Part shown: piece after piece, positions 57,300-64,000 of the stretch
Layout: each line of letters starts with the position of its first letter
Position numbering within the stretch: the stretch's first letter is position 1
Program-made: the position numbers and the translations under genes
The notes under the pieces: model-generated
Databases searched by the model: none
What the model saw: only the letters and a program-made list of their open reading frames with translations
What the model was told of the DNA's origin: nothing
Assembly: GCF_001748245.1 (NCBI RefSeq)
Contig: NZ_BDFO01000001.1
Span: forward strand, 5,807,778-5,871,777
DNA: 64,000 nt
Direction: 5' to 3'
From: Oligoflexus tunisiensis
GTDB taxonomy: Bacteria > Bdellovibrionota_B > Oligoflexia > Oligoflexales > Oligoflexaceae

Positions 57300-59814
57300 C
57301 GAGCGCTTTCTGCACGCCTTCCCGTCCGTTTGAAGCGGTTTCCACTTTCACGCCGCTCATCTTCAGCATCCGGGTCACGAGCAGCTGATTGTCCTGGCTA
57401 TCCTCGACCAGAAGCACACGCAGATGTTCCAAGGACACATTGAGCTCCTCATGGCGAGCCTCGGCCCCGGCACGAACCGGAGCCACGGCGCGCATGGTTT
57501 CACCGGGATCGATCGTCACGATGAATTCACTCCCCACACCGGGGATGCTGCTCGAAAGCTCCACATCGCCGCCGAGGGAATTCGCGAGTTTTTTCGATAG
57601 CACAAGACCCAGCCCGGTCCCTCCGAAGCGTCGGGTTGTGGAACTGTCCGCCTGAGCAAAGGGTTCGAAAAGTCGTGTGGCCTGGGTGGTGCTGATCCCG
57701 CGACCGGTGTCACGGATGATAAACGCCAGTCGTTGACCGCGCTCCTCGATGTCCATCTGTTTGATGATGACCGAGATCATGCCGTGATCGGTAAACTTGA
57801 TGGCATTGCCCACAATATTGAAGAGCACCTGCCTGAGACGCAGGGGGTCGGTGGTGATATGCGAGGGTACCTGGCCTTCTGTCGTCACGGTCAAACGCAG
57901 GCCCTTTTCCCGCGCTTCCAGGGACAGCAGCATATTGATATCGGTGAGGATATCATCCAACGGCACAAGCACCTTTTCCACGTCCAGCTTGCCCGCCTCC
58001 ACCTTCGAAAGATCCAGAATATCATTGATGATATTAGACAGGAGTTTGCCGTTGCGCTTGATGACTTCGACGCAATTCATGCGCTCCGCCAGGGGCTGAT
58101 TTTCGTCGAGCATCAGCTCGGAAAAGCCCATGACCGCACCGAGCGGCGTGCGAATTTCGTGGCTCATATTCGCCAGGAACGCACTCTTCGCTTTGTTGGC
58201 GGCTTCGGCGAGTTCCTTGGCGGCCACCAGCTCCTCCTGCTTTTTCCGGAGCAGGCGTTCAATCCGCTCGCGTTCACTGATCTCAGCCCGTAAGGCCTTG
58301 TTGGCAAGTTCGAGTTCCGCCGTGCGTTCCTTGACCCGGATATCCAGGATTTCATAGGCTCGCTGCAGAGTCTCATCGGCAGTCTTGCGATCGGTGATAT
58401 CACGCGTGACGATAGCGAAGCCGCGCAATTGGTCCGAGGAATCACGCAGCGCGGTGATCACGGAGTTGGCCCAGTACATGGAACCATCCTTGCGAACCCG
58501 CAAAGCTTCCTCTTCGAATTTGCCATCCTCAATCGCCCGGCGCAGTCCCTCTTCCGGAATGCCCTGCTGCTTCGCCTGCTCGGTGTAAAAGCAGTCGTGA
58601 CGTTGACCGATGATCTCTTCGCTCTCGTAACCCTTGATCCGCCGGGCGCCATCGTTCCATGTGCGCACATTGCCTTTCGGATCGAGCATATAAATCGCGT
58701 GATCCTTGACGCCTGCGACCAGCAGACGGAAACGTTCTTCACTTTCCTTGAGGGTTTGCTCGGCTTTTTTCCTTTGGATGAAAAGTCCGACGCGAGACCC
58801 AATATCGACCAGGGCCGACAGCACGAGGCCATCCTCGCTGTCGATGCCGGGATCGATAAATTCCACAACAGCCACGAGTTCATCGCCTTCCCAGATGGGC
58901 AGAGCCACGATCCCGCGTTCCTGGAGATCATCGAACCTTCGTTCGCCCTGCAGGTGGCTGGATCCCTCGCGTATCCACACGGGACAGGCCTTTTCCCAGG
59001 CGATGCCGACGCCATCCTCACCTTTTTCGATCTGGACTCTCCTGGTGCGTTCGGCCAGTTCCAGCATGGCCGGCGCCTGATCGTTCCAGATGTGCTGGAC
59101 CTGAAGGTGCGACCGGCTGCTGTCCACCACCCAGATCGCCGCCCAGCTCCATTCGAGGCCGCGTCCCACGATTTCGAGAAGCCGCGGCATTGCATCATTG
59201 ATGTTGTTCGACTCCGCCAGAATTCGGGTCACATCCAGCTGAATGCGCTGCAGCTTTTCAATGCGCTTTTTGTAAGCATTTTCCAAAAGGGCTTCGCGGA
59301 TTTGCTGCGATTGGATCGCCGCCTGCCGTTTCAGCTCCGCAATGCGATATTCCTTTTCGCGTCGTTCACTTTCCAGCAGCTCGGCCACCTGGCTGCGAAT
59401 CAGCATTTTTTGCCGGAAGAGCTGCACAAAGACAGCAACCTTGGCTTTCACCACTTCAGGCGCCAGGGGCTTTTGCAGGTAATCCACTGCACCGACGTCA
59501 TAGCCGCGAAAGATATCCCCGACATTGGCTTCCATGGCCGTCAGGAAAATAATGGGTATCTCGCGCAGACTTTCGGATTGTTTGATCCGCTGCGCAAGCT
59601 CAAACCCGTCCATTCCCGGCATCATTACATCAGCAAGGATGACGGCGAATTCGGCGGTTTTCAACTTCTCCAGGGCTTCCTTCCCAGAGTTTGCCATGAC
59701 AAGGTTATAGTCCGGCATGCACAGAAAGGATTCCAACGCGATCAGATTGCTCGGCTTGTCATCGACCAACAAAATATTAACTGTTGGCTGCGCTTCAGCC
59801 GCTGCCGGATCCAT
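57016..59814 (-). CDS. Hybrid histidine kinase: receiver, GAF, PAS, HisKA, HATPase, receiver
   Basis: 932 residues, cytoplasmic, no membrane segment. Receiver 1 covers about 12-130, with phosphoacceptor D62 (VILADVMMPGMDG). A coiled coil and a GAF-like domain (about 190-350) follow, then a PAS domain (about 360-480; FRLLVAGVKDHAIYML and YESEEIIG). HisKA has H552 in NMSHEIRTPL. HATPase has NIVGNAIKFTDHG, DTGRGIS and FGGTGLGLVLSKKL. Receiver 2 (about 795-915) has LMDLQMPEMDG. An input receiver plus an output receiver suggests it sits mid-way in a phosphorelay. The ribosome site GAGGAG fixes the start. It follows the HAMP-repeat kinase gene by 9 bases, so both are on one transcript. Confidence 0.93.
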   Translation of the reverse strand: MDPAAAEAQPTVNILLVDDKPSNLIALESFLCMPDYNLVMANSGKEALEKLKTAEFAVILADVMMPGMDGFELAQRIKQSESLREIPIIFLTAMEANVGDIFRGYDVGAVDYLQKPLAPEVVKAKVAVFVQLFRQKMLIRSQVAELLESERREKEYRIAELKRQAAIQSQQIREALLENAYKKRIEKLQRIQLDVTRILAESNNINDAMPRLLEIVGRGLEWSWAAIWVVDSSRSHLQVQHIWNDQAPAMLELAERTRRVQIEKGEDGVGIAWEKACPVWIREGSSHLQGERRFDDLQERGIVALPIWEGDELVAVVEFIDPGIDSEDGLVLSALVDIGSRVGLFIQRKKAEQTLKESEERFRLLVAGVKDHAIYMLDPKGNVRTWNDGARRIKGYESEEIIGQRHDCFYTEQAKQQGIPEEGLRRAIEDGKFEEEALRVRKDGSMYWANSVITALRDSSDQLRGFAIVTRDITDRKTADETLQRAYEILDIRVKERTAELELANKALRAEISERERIERLLRKKQEELVAAKELAEAANKAKSAFLANMSHEIRTPLGAVMGFSELMLDENQPLAERMNCVEVIKRNGKLLSNIINDILDLSKVEAGKLDVEKVLVPLDDILTDINMLLSLEAREKGLRLTVTTEGQVPSHITTDPLRLRQVLFNIVGNAIKFTDHGMISVIIKQMDIEERGQRLAFIIRDTGRGISTTQATRLFEPFAQADSSTTRRFGGTGLGLVLSKKLANSLGGDVELSSSIPGVGSEFIVTIDPGETMRAVAPVRAGAEARHEELNVSLEHLRVLLVEDSQDNQLLVTRMLKMSGVKVETASNGREGVQKALAGQFDCILMDLQMPEMDGYAAAQELRRQGYGKPIVALTAHAMGEERQRCLASGFNSHISKPISRKVLIQTLVQYGSHLKKDRQAPATSQLPRTI

Positions 59815-59823
59815 AATGTCTCC

Positions 59824-62353
59824 TCAATTCACCGAAGCTTTTTTCTTCTGCAACCAGGCATACATGACTGAGAGCAGTTTCTCCGGATCCACCGGTTTGG
59901 TAACGTAGTCCGACGCCCCAGCCTGGATCGCCTTATCACGATCACCTTTCATGGCCTTGGCCGTCAAGGAGATGATCGGCAAGCGACTGAATCGGGGGTC
60001 CTGACGAATGTTCTGGGTTGCCTCAATACCATCCATTTCCGGCATCATCATGTCCATCAAAACCAGATCCACGTCTGGATGGGTCTGCAGATGTGCAATA
60101 GCAACCTTGCCATTCTCGGCATGGATCACTTGCATTTTGCGTTCCTCCAGCACCGAATCAATAGCGAAGATATTGCGGCTATCGTCGTCGACCACCAGAA
60201 TCTTGGCCCCACTGAAGTCGGCATCCTCAGGCAGCGGCGGGATGTGCGCGTTGTTTTCGGTGCTCGATTCGATGGGCGTGGTTTGCGCCAGTTCTGCACC
60301 GCTGTAATTTTGAGGCAGGTACAGCGTAAAGGTGCTTCCTTGATCCGGTGCACTCACCACCTCCAGCCAGCCCCCCAGAAGACGGGTGATTTCGCGGCTG
60401 ATCGTCAGGCCGAGACCCGTCCCACCATACTTCCGACTCGTGGTTCCATCCGCCTGCTGGAAGGCTTCGAAAATCAGTTTTTGTTTTTCCAGCGGGATGC
60501 CGATACCGGTGTCCTTCACCGAAAAGGCGATGATGTTTTGCGACGCCTGGACAGTTCCCTGACCAATGCGCTGATCCTTGCCAACCAGACCGACCGTCAT
60601 CACCACTCGACCGCGTTCGGTAAACTTGAAGGCGTTCGATAGGAGGTTCTTGAGAACCTGCTGCAGGCGATTGACATCGGTGAACATGGTGCGCGGCACA
60701 TTGGGATCCATGATGATCTGGAAGTCCAGACCTTTTTGCTCTGCCATATGACGGAATGTACGTTCCACATAATCCTGAACTTCCGGCAGATCGAATTCCT
60801 TCGGATTGATCGGCATTTTGCCCGCTTCGATCTTCGAAAGATCCAGGATCTCATTGATCAAAGCCAGAAGGTCGTTGCCTGAGGAATACACAGTGCTGGC
60901 AAATTTCACCTGCTCCGGTGTCAGGTTCTTGTCCTTATTCTCGGCCAGCATCTTCGACAGAATCAGGAGGCTATTGAGCGGCGTGCGCAGCTCATGCGAC
61001 ATGTTCGCCAGGAATTCCGATTTGTACTTGGAAATGAGCTGCAGCTGCTCGGCTTTTTCCTCGACGCTGCGGCTGGCCAGTTCCACCTCGCGGTTTTTAA
61101 CTTCGAGGAGTTTGGCTTTTTCGTTCAGCTCGTTCGCCTGGGCTTCGAGTTCTGCGTTGGACCGTTTCAGCTCCTGCAGCAGCTCCTCCGTACGCATCGA
61201 CGAGGAGATCATGTTCAGGATCACACCGATGGAATCCATCAGCTGATCGAGGAAACTCAGGTGGTTCTCGCTGAAGATCTTGAACGAGGCCAGTTCGATA
61301 ACGGCTTTGATTTCCCCTTCAAAGAGAACCGGCAGCACCACGACGTTGCGGGCCGGGGCATCGCCCATGCCCGACGCTATATGGATGAAACCTTCCGGGA
61401 CATCGGACATCAGGATGCGCTTTTTCTCAAAGGCACACTGCCCGATCAGGCTTTCCTTCAGGCGATAGGAATGCGACAGACTCTTCCGTACGGTATAACC
61501 ATAGCTCGCAATCAGATTGAGGACCGGCGTCGTGCGATCGTCGGCGGTTTCCATCATGAAGAAGCCACCATGCTGCGCGCCGACCAGCGGGGTCAGTTCC
61601 GACATGATCAGCTGGGCCACCGAGATGATGTTCCGTTGGCCTTGCATCATCCCCGAGAACTTCGCAAGGTTGGTCTTCAGCCAGTCCTGTTCATTGTTCT
61701 TCTGTGTCGTGTCCTTGAGGTTGGCAATCATCTGGTTGATGTTATCTTTCAGCGCGGCCACCTCACCCATCGCCTCGACATTGATCGAACGGGTCAGGTC
61801 ACCCTTCGTTACCGCCGTGGAGACTTCGGCAATCGCACGCACCTGGGAAGTCAGGTTGCCCGCGAGCTGGTTCACGTTATCGGTCAGGTCACGCCAGGTA
61901 CCAAACGCGCCAGGCACCTTCGCCTGACCACCCAGCTTGCCTTCGATTCCTACCTCGCGGGCCACGGTCGTTACCTGATCGGCGAAGGTACGGAGAGTGT
62001 CGGTCATGCTGTTGATCGTTTCCGCGAGTGCGGCCACCTCACCTTTCGCTTCGAGGACGAACTTCTCATTCAGGTTCCCGTTGGCGACCGCCGTCACGAC
62101 CTTCACGATCCCACGCACCTGGGTGGTGAGGTTCGACGCCATGATGTTCACGTTATCGGTCAGGTCCTTCCAGGTTCCGGCCACACCGGGCACGCGGGCC
62201 TGGGCTCCCAGCTTCCCTTCGATGCCCACCTCGCGAGCAACCGTTGTTACCTGATCGGCAAAGATGCGGAGAGTATCGGTCATGCTGTTGATGGTTTCGG
62301 CCAGCGCGGCCACCTCACCTTTCGCTTCGAGGACGAACTTCTCATTCAGGTTC
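59824..62353 (-). pseudogene. Poly-HAMP hybrid histidine kinase, 5' end cut off at the duplication junction
   Basis: About 840 codons remain. From the N-terminal side they encode 92-residue HAMP repeats (two nearly identical units, NLNEKFVLEAKGEVAALAET each, and a diverged third), a GAF domain (about 255-400), a coiled coil, HisKA with NMSHELRTPLNSLL, HATPase (NLLSNAFKFTERG, DTGIGIP, YGGTGLGLTIS) and a C-terminal receiver (LVLMDMMMPEMDG, K in TKPVDPEK). Tandem HAMP arrays of 92 residues are the mark of soluble group III/Nik1-type kinases. The open frame continues to a TTG at 62382, but those residues are antisense to the kinase tail of the repeat copy and there is no ribosome site. The true start and more HAMP units are therefore missing. 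It may be a real truncation or a misassembly. Confidence 0.8.
61765..62353. repeat. 276-bp tandem repeats encoding HAMP units
   Basis: The stretch from 62041 recurs from 62317 (offset exactly 276 bp, 92 codons), and a more diverged unit precedes it from about 61765. The last unit is cut after 37 bases by the junction at 62353/62354. Confidence 0.85.
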
Positions 62354-62382
62354 GGTTCCCAGACGTTTACAGCTGACTTCAA

Positions 62383-63720
62383 GTGAATGCGATGGAGACG
62401 TCACGTTTTAAAGATCTGCGACCCAGACCTTGGCTGAGGCGACTTCTCACAGTCTGTCTCGCTGGGCTGTTCTTTGTCTTCGTTTCCCCCTCCGCGACCG
62501 GCAAACCCTCGGCCTATAAGCAGGGTCTGCAGCATTATGCCAAGGGCGAATTCGATAAGGCCATACAGGATTTGCAAAAGGCCCTGAAGAAAAAGCCCAG
62601 CAAATCAGAAAAAGTGAAAATCTATAAATATATCGGTTTGAGCCATTATACACTGGGCCGTCAGGCCGAGGCTGGGAAGAATTTTGAACAATGCCTGGCC
62701 ACCGATTTGAGTTGCAGCATCGAAGCGAAGGAAGCTCTCGATGAATCCGTGCTGCCTTTCTTTCAGAATATCAAACGCGCAATCACGGAGCGAAAAAACG
62801 CGCCCAAGCCAAACACTCGCATTCTGGTGAAATCCCCGGTCAAGGATGCTGAAATCCTCATGGATGGCATCCTTCTGGGTCCTGTCAATACTTCACTCGA
62901 AGCGCCGCCCGGCACCCGGGAGATCATTCTGCAGGCGAAAGGCTATCGCCCACGGCGGGTGAAGATCGCCGTGAACAAACTCGTGGAAAATGTCTACGAG
63001 ATCGACCTGGAAAAGCAGCCGTCCAAAGCGGTGGAGAAGGAAAAAGAGAAGGACAAGGATAAAGCCCGACAGCAGCGAATCGCACGGGAAAAGGAGAAGG
63101 AACGCGAGCGGCGGAAACTGGAAGCCCGCCGGGCGCGCGAAGAGAAAAAGGACAAGGTTCCGCCGGTCCTGCCGGCCGAGGATGAGAGCGCGAGAAAGCT
63201 CGCCGATCCGCCTGAATCCAAAAAGAACAGCCTCGCCATGCCCGAGGAAAAAGGTCCGCAGACCTCAGACTCCTCGTCCGATGAACCGATCGAGCTGGAA
63301 CGCGAGCCGGTGAGTTTTGCGCATTTCATGCCGCTGGGCGCGGGGCAATTTTATAACGGGGATTTTCTCCTCGGCACCCTGTTTCTGGGCACGCAGCTTT
63401 ATGCGGTCGGTGTGATCGTTCAAGCCACCCAGGATATCCAGCAGGCCGAGGACAATGAGCTGGCTGCCATCCGACGCGCGCAGGTGGACCCCACGGTTTC
63501 CCAGGAGGATCTTGATGCCTTCTCCGAGGCCAAGCGTGTTTTTGTGAAGGAAAAACAGGAGCGCCTGAATCTGGCTCTTGGAGCCGCGGCCGGCACCTAT
63601 GTCTTTGGTGTGCTGCATGCGCTCATCATGAGGCCTTATGTCCTTCCCACGACGGTCACCATGCAACTGCAGCCCGCACCGGAGCAGGGACTGCAGCTGC
63701 AGGTCCATTGGGATTTTTAA
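62383..63720 (+). CDS. TPR and PEGA domain protein (copy 2)
   Basis: A second copy of the gene at 55682, with the same 445 codons. Unlike copy 1 it is preceded by only the last ten or so codons of the Ser/Thr kinase, so it has lost the gene that drives its transcription and with which its start is coupled. If the duplication is real, expression would depend on a promoter reading from the antisense side of the truncated HAMP kinase gene, or be absent. Domain order is a signal or anchor segment, TPR-like units, PEGA, charged stretch and hydrophobic C-terminal half. Confidence 0.8.
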   Translation: MNAMETSRFKDLRPRPWLRRLLTVCLAGLFFVFVSPSATGKPSAYKQGLQHYAKGEFDKAIQDLQKALKKKPSKSEKVKIYKYIGLSHYTLGRQAEAGKNFEQCLATDLSCSIEAKEALDESVLPFFQNIKRAITERKNAPKPNTRILVKSPVKDAEILMDGILLGPVNTSLEAPPGTREIILQAKGYRPRRVKIAVNKLVENVYEIDLEKQPSKAVEKEKEKDKDKARQQRIAREKEKERERRKLEARRAREEKKDKVPPVLPAEDESARKLADPPESKKNSLAMPEEKGPQTSDSSSDEPIELEREPVSFAHFMPLGAGQFYNGDFLLGTLFLGTQLYAVGVIVQATQDIQQAEDNELAAIRRAQVDPTVSQEDLDAFSEAKRVFVKEKQERLNLALGAAAGTYVFGVLHALIMRPYVLPTTVTMQLQPAPEQGLQLQVHWDF

Positions 63721-64000
63721 ATGGTCCGCGGCAACTGACTGGTCGCCGGCGCCTGCCGATCCTTTTTCAAGTGGCTTCCATATTGCACGAGCGTCTGAAT
63801 CAGCACCTTGCGGCTGATAGGCTTGCTGATATGGGAATTGAAACCACTGGCGAGGCAGCGCTGTCGCTCTTCACCCATCGCATGCGCGGTGAGCGCCACG
63901 ATCGGCTTGCCATAACCCTGGCGTCGCAGTTCCTGAGCCGCGGCATAGCCATCCATCTCGGGCATCTGCAAATCCATGAGGATGCAATCGAACTGACCTG
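63717..64000 (-). CDS. Hybrid histidine kinase, C-terminal end (copy 2, continues beyond window)
   Basis: Frame identical to the 3' end of the gene at 57016 and open to the right edge of the window. It covers most of the last receiver domain, including LMDLQMPEMDG and the Lys motif SHISKPISRK, and the same tail SQLPRTI. Whether the whole kinase is duplicated cannot be seen. Confidence 0.85.
   Translation of the reverse strand, partial: GQFDCILMDLQMPEMDGYAAAQELRRQGYGKPIVALTAHAMGEERQRCLASGFNSHISKPISRKVLIQTLVQYGSHLKKDRQAPATSQLPRTI

Larger units (their letters stand above)
62354..64000. repeat. Long direct repeat, copy 2 (runs off the window)
   Basis: Identical, as far as I can read, to 55653-57299. 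At the left border base 62353 (C) differs from 55652 (T). The junction reads AGGTTC followed by GGTTCCCAG; the HAMP unit would normally continue AGGTTCCCG, so both partners share GGTTCCC. No transposase, terminal inverted repeat or target-site duplication is visible. Confidence 0.92.

Noticed and set aside
60994..62376. 460-codon open frame antisense to the HAMP-kinase
   Set aside because: Mirror frame of a kinase with intact motifs; its repeats are simply the antisense of the HAMP repeats.
62330..62400. Insertion sequence or transposon border at the duplication joint
   Set aside because: No inverted terminal repeat, transposase or target duplication; the joint is a plain fusion with a 7-base shared sequence.
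1..64000. tRNA, rRNA or prophage genes
   Set aside because: I saw no cloverleaf with CCA-type end, no rRNA signature and no phage structural or integrase genes.

Overview
The window is chromosomal DNA of a Gram-negative bacterium. It carries an LptD-type outer-membrane assembly protein, outer-membrane beta-barrel proteins, several lipoproteins with clear lipoboxes, and an OxyR-controlled peroxide operon. Eukaryote-like Ser/Thr signalling (a kinase with PEGA domains and a PP2C phosphatase), response regulators fused to TPRs, many multi-domain histidine kinases and a fused SecDF recall Bdellovibrionota/Oligoflexia or Myxococcota-like deltaproteobacteria. An Oligoflexus-like organism is my best guess, but this is inference: no rRNA or tRNA gene is present to test it. 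Coding density is high, and many genes overlap by 1 to 40 bases, often as ATGA or TGATG junctions.

Layout. 1-349: tail of a peptide transporter. 0.5-9.7 kb: a polysaccharide/cell-surface locus with a Wzz/Wzc-like protein on the plus strand, and on the minus strand a lipoprotein resembling a polysaccharide deacetylase, a TPR/beta-barrel protein, a short OPX export lipoprotein, a second beta-barrel protein, an O-antigen-ligase-like polymerase and a small membrane protein. No glycosyltransferase is seen. 9.7-14.3 kb: lptD overlapping folC. 14.5-18 kb: a small Cys protein and secDF, with hairpin repeats between them. 18-29 kb: lipoproteins, a flavin reductase, an MscS channel, an ABC exporter, an MBL-fold lipoprotein, sixA with a response regulator-TPR protein, hisC, trmL and a CPBP protease. 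29-36 kb: a protease-like protein without catalytic residues, PAP2, USP, and a cluster of PP2C, GYF-domain and TPR/beta-barrel proteins. 36-41 kb: TatD, then ahpC-ahpF-oxyR with a perfect OxyR-type operator half, then a DUF429-like protein. 41-48 kb: a TPR/beta-barrel protein coupled to a PilZ-like protein, a HAD nucleotidase, a DUF2779 nuclease-like protein and two small membrane proteins. 48-53 kb: a TPR-Hpt-ATPase kinase and an S9 peptidase. 53-64 kb: Ser/Thr kinase and TPR/PEGA protein, converging on two large hybrid histidine kinases.

The most striking structural signal is at the right edge. From 62354 to the end of the window the sequence repeats 55653-57299 (offset 6701 bp) without a difference that I could find. 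The junction cuts the second histidine kinase inside its 276-bp HAMP repeat array. This is either a recent 6.7-kb tandem duplication or an assembly artefact caused by the HAMP repeats.

A second theme is envelope export and phosphosignalling. There are several TPR/beta-barrel proteins next to regulators (PilZ, PP2C/GYF, OPX), and three proteins whose folds are recognisable but whose catalytic residues appear lost (BY-kinase-like, NodB-deacetylase-like and S41-protease-like).
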